Of a stretch of DNA of 64,000 nucleotides, positions 35,690-47,517 are shown in pieces. The position numbers were made by a program, and so were the translations under genes. Position 1 is the first letter of the stretch. Every line of letters starts with the position of its first letter. Below the pieces are notes generated by a model, which saw nothing but the letters and a program-made list of their open reading frames with translations, did not search any database and was not told the DNA's origin. This DNA is from Rhynochetos jubatus (Eukaryota > Chordata > Aves > Eurypygiformes > Rhynochetidae), in assembly GCA_027574665.1 (NCBI GenBank), contig CM050651.1, forward strand, positions 2,047,501-2,111,500. Direction: 5' to 3'.

Positions 35690-36420
35690 TTTGAGTAAGG
35701 AGGTGGCTAACTGCGCCCTGCGACCGCAGCGCCCGAGTGCTGCTGCGCTGACCCGGGCCCGGGCCTTCAGGCGCGTCTCCGACCCGCCCTCCTCGCCGGT
35801 ACCGGCTGACGAGCGTGAGGCCGACGCACTCCCACCGCCTGGTTTCAGGCTGCTAGGCGAAAGGCTAACGGCAGGCTCCACACGCATACTGCGGTTTTCC
35901 AGCTTTCGGTATTTTACCTTATCTTAGGTAATTTTACCCAGGCCCCCAAACCGTGCCGCAACGTTTCCAACCTGGACCGCCACGCGCCGTACTTCTCGGC
36001 ACTTCTCTCTGGGGAAGCCAGCGACCGCTTGGCTTGCTCAAGCGGGGAGCCGCGGCCAGCCCAGTCCACCACCGACCCCTCAGCGCCCCCGCCCCGCCGG
36101 CTCCAGCGGCCGCGCGGAAGCCGGAAGCGGCGCGGTGCACTGCCCGCCCGGCCCCGCGCGGCGAAGCGGGAAGGTTCCGAGGGCGGCGTTGGAGCCCGCT
36201 CAGGCCCCTGTGCCCGGCGGGCAGCCGCCCTCGACCGTCCGTCCCGGCACGGTGGGAGGTGCCCGCCCGGCCAGCAGCCGAGGGGACAGTGCGGGAGGCG
36301 CGGCCGGTGTGCTGCCTAGGGGCAAACCGGGAAGTAAGCGGAGTCGGGGTGGCGGGATAGGCCTTGGGGGGAGTTAGGGAGAGGAGCAAGTGCCGAAATC
36401 GCAGGGCTGCGCTGCCTCCT
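35690..36420 (-). promoter_or_regulatory. CpG island, probable ZNF330 promoter and exon 1
   Basis: GC and CpG density rise abruptly between AT-rich flanks. No TATA box is evident. Two ETS/GABPA-type motifs (CGGAAG) lie close together at 36115-36120 and 36122-36127, and further GGGAAG-type motifs occur at about 36169 and 36329, as is typical of housekeeping promoters. It lies 4 kb upstream of the ZNF330 start codon. A 233-codon minus-strand open frame here is a GC-driven artefact. A divergent plus-strand transcript is possible but unproven. Confidence 0.7.
36115..36127 (+). promoter_or_regulatory. tandem ETS (CGGAAG) motifs
   Basis: CGGAAGCCGGAAG holds two ETS cores with a 7-bp repeat period within the CpG island. 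Such paired sites are typical GABPA targets in housekeeping promoters, so they may mark the region near the ZNF330 transcription start. Confidence 0.5.
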
Positions 36421-39400
36421 TCCATACTTGCGATGCCCGCGCCTCTGCTGGGAACCAAGAAAGGGCACCATTTCCACACTGCAGGGAAAGGCGTTGCCAG
36501 AGTTTGGGAAGGAGACCTCGGAAAAAATGGTAAATACAGAGATCCCACAGACAGCACCCGCAAGCAGAGGTAGTTAGCGCCTGTAGCTTGGGTGCCACTG
36601 CGCGCTCGGTGTTGCAACACTAACGGCGTTTGCATGCGCTTGCATCTTCTTGGGTAATTAAAGAAAAAATAAAAAAGCCCTAACTGTTATCTTCACATGA
36701 ATGTTTCTGCCCTAAAGAGGATTAGGAAAAAAAAAAAAATCTATTCTGGTGTTATTTTGGGAGACCTAATTAACGTCATTTGTCTCCTCACTTTATATAG
36801 GCTGTTGGTTTCACAGCAGTTGGGAAATCAATGAAGTTTGTATAAGCTGTTTGCATGGATGTTGTTGTTCAGGGGTTGTTCCATCCTCAGATTTTTGTTT
36901 GCTTTCGTGGCGATTGCCCCTCAACTTTCACTTGATAGAGACCAAATGTTAGGGCATAGTAATTGCAACAGTCAGTCGTGATTGTAATTTCAGGTTTTGG
37001 AACCTGAAAAGTTCTCTCTGGAATCTTTCATCAGTGGCTCCGTCTGTTTTCAAAACAAAATATTGTTTAACCTTAATGGTAGGATTACAATGGAGTTTAA
37101 AAAGGAAAGTTATATCTGTACCATCAAAAACCCTGAACAGCTCTGTCTCGCCTGAGGATGAAAAGATCGTGCTTTGTCACCAATCGACTTGCCTTTCAGA
37201 CGGAGAGAGTTCAGCCTGTTTCTCAGCAATTTCTGTTCACTTCCCAGCTCAGCCAACTAGAGGTCTGTAACTTCGTGGTGCTTGCTTGAGTTCTACAAGA
37301 GCTGTGAGCTCAGGAGCTTGGTTTGGTTGGCAACCATGAAAGACACTGCATGAGGTGTGAAGGGGTACGAAGCTGTATGGACTTGCTAGTCCCTTTTCTT
37401 TGTGTGTACAATGAGCCCTTACTCAACTCCTCATCAATAGCATCCAAGTAGAAACATAAGGATGTCTTTGATTCATTTTGATATCAAATGTTTTTCCTAC
37501 AAGCATATTTGTTGCTCTTGTGCGTATTGCCTAGAAAACCCTTTGTGAAAATCATTAGATGATGTATCGTGTGGATAGTTAAATGAAGATGAGTGCAGGG
37601 ATCACGGAGCGGTTATGTATCAACGTAGTTCATAGTCCTTTGCCTAGGAAGGGTTTGATACATATTTGATACAAATATGGCCTAGGGCACTGTTTTATTT
37701 CTTGTGTGCTTTGATCATCCATTCACTCAGGTGGGGTGGTTGTATTGCTTCACATTGCGCTCGGTCCTGCACTTACTGAAAGTTGGCTGCTAGTTATGGC
37801 ATGCTATTTTTGGCTTAACGAGAGAGGCAGATATTGACTGGCCACCAGTGCCTTTCCAGGAGCACTGTCCTAACTTCTGTGAGGCCGGGGCTGTATCTCC
37901 CACAAAAAATCGTTTGTTTGTCATGCTTTTCTTTCCGGATGTGATCTTCACACCAGGTTAGTGGGACACACAGAAAACTGTTATTGTTTAAAACAGAAAT
38001 TCGTGATGATCACTTAAGTGGATGTTCCTCCTTTGTAAGAAAGCTTGTGGAGAAGTAATTTTTAACTCTTGTTGGTAGCCGTGACTACAAGCTATTTAAC
38101 TAACAGCCTGAGCAGAAAATATGATCCTTTGTGAGAGCTTAGAGCTTTTTTGTGTCATTCTCCCTTTTTTGATGAATGCCATTAATCGTTAATACTCTTA
38201 TATTCCGGCTGTGACCAGTCTAGGCTGGTTTAGGCAGCCATGAATGCAAGAACACAGTGAGAATAAATGATATAACATTGGGGAAAAAAACCCCAAACCA
38301 GGAAGTTTTAATCTATTTTAGAATAATTGTCCCAGTCAGCTAATCTACTTTCATGAACAAATGGAGCCGTTGACGAAACTTGTGTACATCTACAAATGTG
38401 ATGATGATCCTCTCATTTGAATGGGCACTTTTACATAAAGAAACACATGAGTGAAAAAGAGGGGAAAAAATCTAGAAAAATCCCAAGGAGACGGGTGGAC
38501 ACTAAGATTTTTTTTATTTTAGTCTCACTTAAATGGCTTTTCAGCAGTTGTTTTACCCTGTGAAGCTGTTTCTGCCTCGATTAAGTTCCAGAAACCACCC
38601 TCTAGATGGCAGGAGTTAGTCACTTCACTCATGGACAGTAAAATACGTTATTTTCAGAACCGGTAAATTGGCCTAGGGCTGTAATACAAGTGAATTAAAA
38701 ATATATAGATGAGAATAGCCAATTCAGAGCTTGCAGAATTTCCACTAGCAATACTGTACTACTATCTGGGGAACTGTTCAGGACTGTTGTTGTTTACAAG
38801 AAAGTAGTGAGGGTCATCCTCCTTTTTAAAGGTGTTGTCAGTGACCTTTGTAAGAAGCCATGGAAGGACAGTGTGTTTGTCTCTGAACTATCATCCTTCC
38901 ATATTACCATGCAGACAACTGGAACTGTCATGTTTTTGCTTAATGGCCACTGTCTGTCTAGCTCAGAAAACAGGACAAGACTCTCTGAGGGCCTCCCTAC
39001 ATTGCCTGATGGAGGTATTTGTCTAGACAAGAGCTTACATGACAGCACAAATGGTGGTGACTATCTTAACCTTAAGCTGCAGAGTAAAAGCTGTACACGA
39101 GAGAGAACTGGCAGTGAAAGTCACTCTTGTAAACTCAGTGATGTGATGACAGCACAGCCTTCTTGGTTGGTACTTACGTGTTGCATGCGTTATTTTTCAC
39201 TCCTGGTTTACTCTGCTATGTCGCCATGCGTCTCACCTATTTCGTTTCACCTATGCAAAGGGCCACAGGATGCTAATAAATTGGAATCCCTCCAAAACAT
39301 ATTGCTGTCCAGGGTGAAGAACAACAACATTTTGGGCAATCTCTTCACCTTATTCCCTTTCTCATTCATGTTTTCTGAGTCGCGGCAGGACAGAGCAGTA

Positions 39401-41814
39401 CCACTATGGATTACATACCGACTGCTGGTCAGATACATGCTTTTAAGGCAGTAAATTCACACCTATTTTAAACGGGAATTATTCAGCAAAAAGAAGTGTT
39501 GGGAACGGTTGTCTGAGGGAAGGCGGGGGTTGCTTTTTCCAGTGACAGAGCTGAGAAGTACCACTGCAGCACAGCGTGCCAGCGCCCATGGACACTAACC
39601 AACGGCAGAACTGCCCTGCGCACTCCTTGGGAAGTTCTTCCTTTCCAGTCAGGGCATGTTCATTAAGCTACTTGAGTAATAAGAAAGGATTCATGCCATC
39701 TCACTTCTACTACTGAAAGTTACTGAGATCAGAAAGGAAACTCAGCAAATCAAGCGTGTGCACAGCCTCGACCAGAATGGCAGTGTTCTGGGAGAGATAG
39801 GGCGTTCATGTGCAGTGACACTGGACTGCGCCCGGTGACTGAAGCATTCTCACTGCCTTTTGCTGCAATATCTCGGTCCTTTTAAAGATAAAATAAAGCG
39901 TGTTAACTATCAACAGGGAATAAATACTGACCTGAGTTGTTGTAATTTACTTTTAATTTAATACACTGCAATTTCTTTTTCTCTAAATAACATGCTTGTT
40001 GTGATCTAATTAAGCCCCTATTACCTACCTACCTATTACCATAATTATCTTCATTATTGCAATGTCTCCTCTCAGCATTCAATATGTTTGCCTCCTTGGG
40101 GGTTGCATTGTAAAATGGGTGCAGCATATACCTTTCTAACTGACCTTTGAAATTGCATACATCAAATTTAATTTGTTTTTAAATCTTGGCCTTGCAGCAA
40201 CTGACCTTAAAAGTCGTGTCAATATTTGTTTGATGTAAGATAATTTTGTCTGTAGACATTTATTCTCGCTGATTTAACTACATAAAGAAAGGGAGACAAA
40301 AAAAACTTGAGGCAAACATCTTATGTCTGCTGAATTGACATGTTCAAATACAATATTTTAGAACAGGCCTTCTTGAATTAGGTGTTGGAAGGACTTTTTG
40401 TATGTGTGTTTTCTTTTCCCCTTGCTGTTACAACTGATGCTTACAATCATTAATCTTAACCCTGGAAAACTATTCCCCAAGAAATTTCTAAATGGTTCTT
40501 TTTTGTGCTCAATGTTTGTGGAATGTATCAAAAAGGAAAAGAAAAAGAGAGAATTTGCTGTCAAGTGATTAGAGTCTTGATTCAGGGAGCCCACTTGGTT
40601 GTCAACTTCTTTATTAAAAATCTACTAATCTTTCCCATGATATTCAAGTTGTATATTTTCACATTTCTTCCATGACTTCAACAAAGAACTGAACAGCATT
40701 TTATCGTGGTAGTTTTTTGGAGCTTTTGTATTTAGTTTTTTAAGATGAAAGCATGCAGTAAAGCTAATGCTGGGCTTTCTGTATTGCATTTACTATGGTA
40801 TCAGATGTTAATTGTCATATGTTAATTAAGACTGCTGAAGTGAGGGGATCGAGCAAGACTCGATCAGTTTCTCATTTTCTAACAAAAGAGGTAAGCAATA
40901 ATTATTTGTGATGGAAAAAGAACTTGTTGGCTGGTAGCAAGTTATTAGTATTGGTTTGCCATGATGAGACTGTAATGTTGTAAATTAGCTTGTTTCTCTT
41001 CCCTCTGACCCCATCAAAAGGCTGGCACATGGTGATAAATTTGCTGCATATGTGGCACTGGGAGGCTCTGTGTGTGAAGAAGAGGGAGATGCGTGACAGA
41101 AATAAACAGGAGCACCTGTGTGACAGAAATGGGGAAAGTAAAAAAAAAAAAAAAAATCGAGGTCAGACAGTGGGTGACTGATGACAAGAATTTCCCTGGC
41201 AGTGCTGGAGGCTTGTCAGGTGGAAATGACAGAGGAGAATGAAAAATGGGAATGTTTTAATTGGTCACGGGATATGAGATTTATTCCCTTAACTTTGGCT
41301 GTGTAATGGTGAGCTTGTGGGTCTGAGCTTGTTTGGCCTCTCCCTCTAATCGTCAGGGAGTGATGGGTACCTGCAGGAGGTCAGCCATCTCTTTCCAGAC
41401 AGGATGAACACTTTTGAGGCAGCTAAAGCTAGGTGCCGTGAAACCTGCCCAGGGCGCCTACCAGTGGTCCGTGAAAAAGAAAGTATGGTTCTAGGGTGTA
41501 CTTAAGGTGGTGTTTCCAACAGGGCTAGGGAAGAGACAGTGGTATCAAAAAGGTTGCACAAGACATTATCGAGAGTACTTGGTACAGTTACTCACCTGAG
41601 TTCAGCCCTGGTCTAAAATGGTGGCTGCACAGCTGTAGCCAGACCGCGTGAGTTGAGAGATGTGTTACGCTGGGGGATGCTAAAGCAGAGAAGAAGGAGA
41701 AAGAGGCATTGAAGTTCCTGCAGACTTCCTGCAAGTCCTCCTGTAAGCATGGACCAGTAAAAACCCATTTATCCTTGTTCAAGGTGAAGAATTCATACAG
41801 CCAGGTGGAAGGAA
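36421..41814. other. gene-free interval between ZNF330 and RNF150, proximal part
   Basis: No exon matches a known family. The longest frame, 38807-39454 plus, lacks a domain. A CTCF-like core lies at about 38599-38613. The 39.89-40.30 kb and 40.75-40.98 kb blocks are AT-rich with TAATTA, ATTAAT and TTATTGCAAT motifs and look like candidate conserved non-coding elements. A 17-base A run ends the legible structure at 41156. Confidence 0.45.
41140..41156 (+). repeat. poly(A) run
   Basis: Seventeen adenines follow GGGGAAAGT. An AATAAA occurs about 40 bases upstream, as expected at the end of a retrotransposed transcript, but the preceding sequence matches nothing recognised. Confidence 0.6.
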
Positions 41815-42320
41815 ATTTTGCCAAGGTGATTAGGAAACTGGGAAGCCTGTCACATAGGAGAAGACTAAAAGGATGGCTGTATCTGGCTGGCAAAATGAAA
41901 GGTCAAAATGGGGTAGGGGGAGTCCCATCAGTGTGCCGCACAAGGAGGATGAGGAAAAAGCCCATTCTGGCACAAGAGTAAATGGGTATGAAACTTCACC
42001 GCCTGGGGCCACATGGTGTGAGAGAGAACAACGGTGGGGGAGTGCCAGGGTTCAGGGGCTGTAGTTGTGTGATGTATGAAGATAGCTGGGGTTGCTTAAT
42101 ATGGAGAAGGGAAGACTGAAAGGATCTAATTGCTGTCTTCAAGGACCTGATGGGAATATATAGAGAAGATAGAACCAGACTCTTCTCAAGGGTACATAGT
42201 GAAGGCATGAGAGGCAGTAGTCACAAGCTGCAGCAATGGGAATTGTGACTGGTATTCGGAAAATCTTGTTCAGAGTGAGAGTGGTTAGGCAATGGAATAG
42301 CTGTGCTGGAACCTCGTATA
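41815..42320 (+). repeat. diverged CR1-like LINE, plus strand
   Basis: Segments align by eye with the C-terminal ORF2 coding region of CR1 in sense orientation. They are GTGATTAGGAAACTGGGAAG with CATAGGAGAAGACTAAAAGG, then ATATGGAGAAGGGAAGACTG, CTGTCTTCAAGGACCTGATG and GGCAATGGAATAGCTGTGC. Divergence is high and the frame is broken, so this is an old copy. Boundaries are approximate. Confidence 0.65.
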
Positions 42321-42381
42321 CTGATGACAAGAAACTCTCTTGTAATTTAGAATGGATGTTACAAAAACACCACAATGAATT

Positions 42382-42600
42382 AGGTTGGAAGGGACCTCTG
42401 GAGGTCACCTAGCCAAGTCTCCTGCTGAAAATTTCCACATCAAATAAGGTTGGCCAAGGCCTTGTCTAGCTGAATCTTAAATGGTGCCAAGGTTGGAGAT
42501 TGCACAACTGCTCCAGGCAACCTTTTCCCGGGCTTAACAAATCTGCCTGCAAAGATCCTGAATAGGAGGATGCTGCTGACTTCAAAGGCAGTTAGATTAT
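42382..42600 (-). repeat. CR1 LINE 3' fragment, third subfamily
   Basis: It opens with AGGTTGGAAGGGACCTCTGG and AGGTCACCTAG, the complement of a CR1 3' end. The complementary strand still reads RLPGAVVQSPTLAPFKIQLD, matching the CR1 ORF2 C-terminal pattern (LPxxVVxSPSLxxFKxxLDxAL). It lies tail to tail with the plus-strand copy that ends 60 bases to the left. Confidence 0.82.
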
Positions 42601-44932
42601 GGTGTAGATGAGGCAGAGTATTAACTTGCAATCTTTTTCTGAAATATCTGTGCTAACAAATTCAGCGTTTCAGCTGTTCCATGGTTTTCCTGAGTTATCG
42701 AGCTGTGTGACATATTCCTCTTTTGTGTCACTTCTTATCTAGCTAGCAATTTTTTCCTTTAATTATGGCTTTTCCTTGTTCAGTAGAATTTGGTTGTAGA
42801 AATCTTACGCAAATACGAACTGAATGGTTTTCCTGTCCAATTATAGCTCCATGTAGATGAGACTAATATCGGTGGTACTGAGCACTGGCTGAATTAAATA
42901 CTGAATTTATTTGGCTAATGAAAGCTGAAGGACAGATCGCTTGCTTTATGGTGTACAACATGGATGGTTTCACTCTTGGTTCAGAGGGCAGAAAGAGAAT
43001 TTTTTGCACCAAGAGTTCACTTCCCTGATATTGCAGGGAGCTCTCTCTTACCACGTCTTTCACAAACTTCACAAGCTTCCATCTTATTTGCCCTCGCTGT
43101 GTTTTTGAAAAGCTTTGTGGATAAAGAGCAGAATTACATGCAGTGTTTATAATAGCATCATGCAGCAATTCATCACGTACTGAACTTCATATTGTAGATG
43201 ACGTAATACCGGTATTATAAATAAGATGTTGGAGTGCAGGTAATTGAGTGTCAAATCATATGCTTATGGCACTATGAATAATAAGACTTGGAACCATTTC
43301 TAGGCACGGACGTCAGTCCTCAATATTCTGATTGATTTAGAAAACCCATTTGGTTATGTTCCAGTGCTGTTAGTTGGTATTCTGACAATGGTTTCTATTT
43401 TTTCTCATTTGTATTTTATTTGTTAGATTTCATTTACAGTACAAAGTTGTAATAACAGTTCTATTGCTTCTCAAGTACCTGTATGTTTAGAGTTATTAAA
43501 GTGTCACTATAAATAGTCGTGTGCTCACAATGTTCACTGAACTCCTTATTTATATTTATTGTGGAGCAATGAATCTGTAGTCCTGCTCTGAGCTAGAGCT
43601 TATCAACAGGTGATGTATTGTGAAATACATTTTCATTTTATAATAAGTGTTTCAAGTGTGGTGGTGTTAAAAAGGAGAGCAAAAGCCTTTTTGACTGAGT
43701 ATAAGGGGGAATTGAAGAGTTTGTTTCAATTCTTTCATTGTATTTATGTATTATTTAAAACACTGGTGGAAAGCTGCGATGCTGATGTACCTAAGGTAAA
43801 ACTCCAAAAGAAGGACAAGAAAAAAGCAAGCAGTTTCTGAGAACAGCATCCTGGCCTGGCATCTGGTTTCTTTGCTAACTTTTACTAGGTTATAGTTCTT
43901 TTTGACAAGATGGTGTTCTCTGTGATTGTAGATGTACGGTCTCCACATTGAGTGCATGTCTGATGGGTCATTGGAAGTATCAGCAAGGTGTTTGAGGAGT
44001 TGTTTGTTTTATTACATTTCTTGCTGCTGTCATGTCACTGGACGGCCTGATGCCATCTGCAGCTAGGATGTGGCTATGTATTTTATGTGAAGTTAAACAT
44101 TTGTCTGCAAGGAATAGGGCCTTGAGGCTGTGAATTTGCTGTTTGCATGATGAGTGAAGTTAGATAGCAATAACTTTTGGTCACTGCCAGCTTCTTTTGG
44201 TCTGACCCACTCTGTGCTTGAAGACCTTCGAGGCATCCTGCAAAAGCTAGTTGTGAAACAGATTTGGGCTGGAAGATGGATGGGATGCCCCTGGCAGCTA
44301 GTATGTTTCCAGAGCATTTCCATTTGTATCGTTACCCAGCTGAAGTAAAATGTTATTTTCATTTAGGTTTTTTTCAAGTGGCTGCTTGGTGGAGTTTATT
44401 TGCATAGTGGTTTTTTTGTCACTGGTCAGTTCATTTTAAATCTAACTCGTTTCAGAGAGCTCAGACCTTTTAAATGAGCACGCTTTTTTCAATGTTAAAT
44501 CCAGCTAAAACAGCCTAGAATGATTTGGAGCACTGGCCTAGAAAGGAAAGGCTTCACAGCCCATTTCTGGTCCCCTGAGCCATCTCATCCCCTTGACTGT
44601 CATGTAATGTTTGTTTAATGTAAAATTTCCATATAAAACAAAACAAAATAAAACCCAAAAAGCAGAACAGCCGCTCTTTGGCATTAAGATATTAAAATGT
44701 GAAGGTAGTGAAAATGAGATTTCCTTTCATAAGTGCATTAGCAACCTTAGGGGAACCCTCAGCAGGGAAATGCCACAGTGATGAGAAAATGCTCAGCTCG
44801 GAGAAGGAGGTGGATGAGCGTGTTTGGAGCGTGGGCTGGAGTCACTGGAGAGTTTTGCTTTCAGCTTCAAGGGAGAGGTGGCCCTTGTGGGAGCCTGCGA
44901 GGGTTTCTAAAATAAGTGTTCTGGGCCAGGCT

Positions 44933-45060
44933 GTCACTATGCGTGTTACCAAGTATATCTGGGCAGGAGTGTGTCACTGTGTGAGTTACTGAGGACTGCT
45001 GTGCATAACTAAGCACGTCATTTTGTGAGTCACTGAGGATTTCTATGCATGAGTGACTGT
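44933..45060 (+). repeat. degenerate 40-44 bp tandem repeat
   Basis: Three successive blocks start with GTCACT or GTCATT and contain a GTGAGT/GTTAC core, at 44933-44972, 44973-45016 and 45017-45060. The second and third match at about 31 of 44 positions. This is a small old minisatellite-like array. Confidence 0.55.
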
Positions 45061-47491
45061 TTCTGTGCTCGAATATGAATAAATAACATTCAGAGCCTCC
45101 AGTCATTCTAAAAAGGTTTAATCAAGGCTATCAAATAACTGGATTGTCAAAAACCATAGCTTGCTGAATTTATTAATGAGGTTTCAGGTACTAAAGTAAA
45201 TTCTGCATCCCAGCAGTTTCTCCCAGGTCTTTTAAAGTTCCCGGGAAGAGCAAAGAAAGACCCCTAATTAAGATCCTTAAAAACGTGAAAGCAAAATGGG
45301 ATCACTTGTGTGAGAGGTGGAAGTGATGTGTTCAGTCCTGTGCATGTATCTGCTGTTGTGGGATGCTCTTGGTGACTGTAACATTCATCCGCTGGCGCGT
45401 TGGGAATTGGAGGTACTTGGCAATGAGGAGAGTACGTGTAAAATGTGAGTGACAGCCTGCAAATACTTGCCGAATGTGCTGGGAGAATGCAAGGGAGAGA
45501 ATTTCAGAGGTCCCTGGCTGAGCACGTGAACATTATGCTTTACCTAGCAGGGTTCTCGCACAGGCCTACTGAGTCTGGCACTTTCAGCAAGACACTCGCC
45601 CGGTCTGCCCCAGTGTCCCACTGCCCTTGTTGTCATCCCGGCCTTGCCTTGCCTCGCCTCACTTCTGCCTCGTGCTGGGACCCAGGGGCACATTTGAGTC
45701 ACAGCCTCCCCCACTTGCAGGTCTGTCATTTCATCTTAATCTCTCGGATGCCATCACTCCCAACCCGCTCCCCACACAACCACACACATTGTGTGGCACA
45801 AGTGAAGGTAAATGGCCATGCTGTAGATGAGTATAAAGACATCCAGGAGTGAATTTCAGGTGTCTACCTGAAAGCTATCCACAGAGGTCAAGTTAGGGAG
45901 AAATGAATGGCTGCAAGGTCTTCGAACACAAGTTATCACGGTATGTGCAGAATCAGCAGAGATGGGTAGGTGCTGTGACAGGGTGGGAGCCAGAGGGCCC
46001 CACACCCCCACAGCACTTGGAGGCTGCATGCTGGCCTGAGCACTGCAGCCAGCCAGGCTGTCCCGCAGGCGGGCTCCTGTCTGTCCCAGCCTTTTCCCAT
46101 GGAGGGCTTTCACAACGGGAAGCAGAACTCTGAAGTCACCCTCTGCTCCCAAAGGAACCAGGCACTTCTGCAGCACGCTTGCAGCAGGCTGAGCTCTGAG
46201 AAAATGGACCTCTGCTATGAACGTCACGGAGCTTTTCTGAGAGTGTGGTTTTTTCACCTTGGGTGTCACAAAGTTGATGAGTGAGTCTGACTTTATCCCC
46301 GAGAAGGCACGATGCAGGTTTTGAAGCAGTACTCGTTGAAGAACGGTGTGATTTTCTTCATTTCATAATTGGGTAAGTACAGGCATAAGGAGCCTCAGTG
46401 AATTATCTGTGCCGTGCGTCTCTTAAAGAGCACTGGGAGGGTGTCCCGAAAGAAGGCTGAAGAAATGATAGATTCTTTCCTCTCAGTAACTAAATCTGTC
46501 ATTACATCAGACTTGCTTGGATCCAGCTTCAACAGTTGCTTTGCAGCCTCGTGCTGATCTCATCCAAATGTTTGGGTAGCTGGCAGATGGCATTGTTTGC
46601 ATCTGAGGTGAAGCTGATGTAAAGTTTGGAGCCATTTTTTTACCACGGATGCTTCATCCTTGCTATGTAGCAGTGTACACTAGAGGCTTACAGAGACACA
46701 GCCTGTCTAAGAACAAAGCTGGAACCAAGGTGCTAAAATAAACGCAGTTATTGAAAGCTAGTCAAATAATATCTGAAGAGAATTTGCTGCCCTATCTCTG
46801 TTGTGCAGCTACATCTCTTGTGGAGCAGTTGCAACTACTAAATAGGGTATGGGAATACCACAGGCATCCTTGGAAAAGAAGGACACAGAGATAAATGCAG
46901 ATAAACATGAAATACAATTATCCAGCTTGGAAATGGGTTGCTACACAATTCTTACTGCTTTTCCTTTGGGGAATTTTACAGAAACAGACCTTCCACTTTC
47001 TTTGTCTGATAGAAGATGGCAACTCCTATAGGCTAATAGACAATAGCAGCCTTCAAAAGCTGTTGTTCATTATTGACAGAAAGATAACATCCTTGCTGCC
47101 TACCCAGTCGTGACTGACAGGGCTGGGCTGGGAGGTTTTCCCTAGCTGAGGCTTGTTGGCAGTTGGCTGATGAGCAAAACCTGTCTGCCAGCCCCAGGCA
47201 ATTCCAGGGGTGCCCCCGTTGAGACTGGCAGCTAGGGGGTTCTACTGTTCCAGGGCAGGCAGTGGAGATCTCCTGGCTGGGCAGCAGCTGGAGCTTGTGG
47301 TGGCTGTGCCACATCTTTTGGCTCACATCCTGGTTTCTGTCCTGAGCTCGTGGGACTTGGCTGTTGTATCAGTTTCTGTTTCTGGCCATGGGTCCTTGGT
47401 GATACAACCTTGCTCCAGCACTTGGCCCTACAAGTGGGCAGGAGTGGTTGCCCAGTGTAAGGGCTGGGATCTCAGTCCCCTCGGCCCACAT

Positions 47492-47517
47492 AGTTAAAAG
47501 GTTACAACCTTTTAACT
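47492..47517. repeat. 26-bp near-perfect palindrome
   Basis: AGTTAAAAGGTT, a two-base spacer AC, then AACCTTTTAACT. The two 12-base arms are perfectly complementary. Spacing suits a hairpin or a symmetric protein site. No transposon boundary is evident. Confidence 0.8.

Noticed and set aside
35934..36635. 233-codon minus-strand open frame over the CpG island
   Set aside because: Pro/Arg/Gly/Ala-rich composition follows from GC-rich DNA. Overlapping frames exist on the other strand and no domain is present. ZNF330 starts at 31717.
41090..41156. Processed pseudogene ending in poly(A)
   Set aside because: AATAAA and a 17-A run are present, but the upstream sequence matches no gene and no flanking duplication was found.
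46340..46420. Possible MIR-type SINE core
   Set aside because: A few words resemble the MIR core (CATTTCATAATTGGG, AGCCTCAGTGAATTATCTG), but the match is too weak to call by eye.
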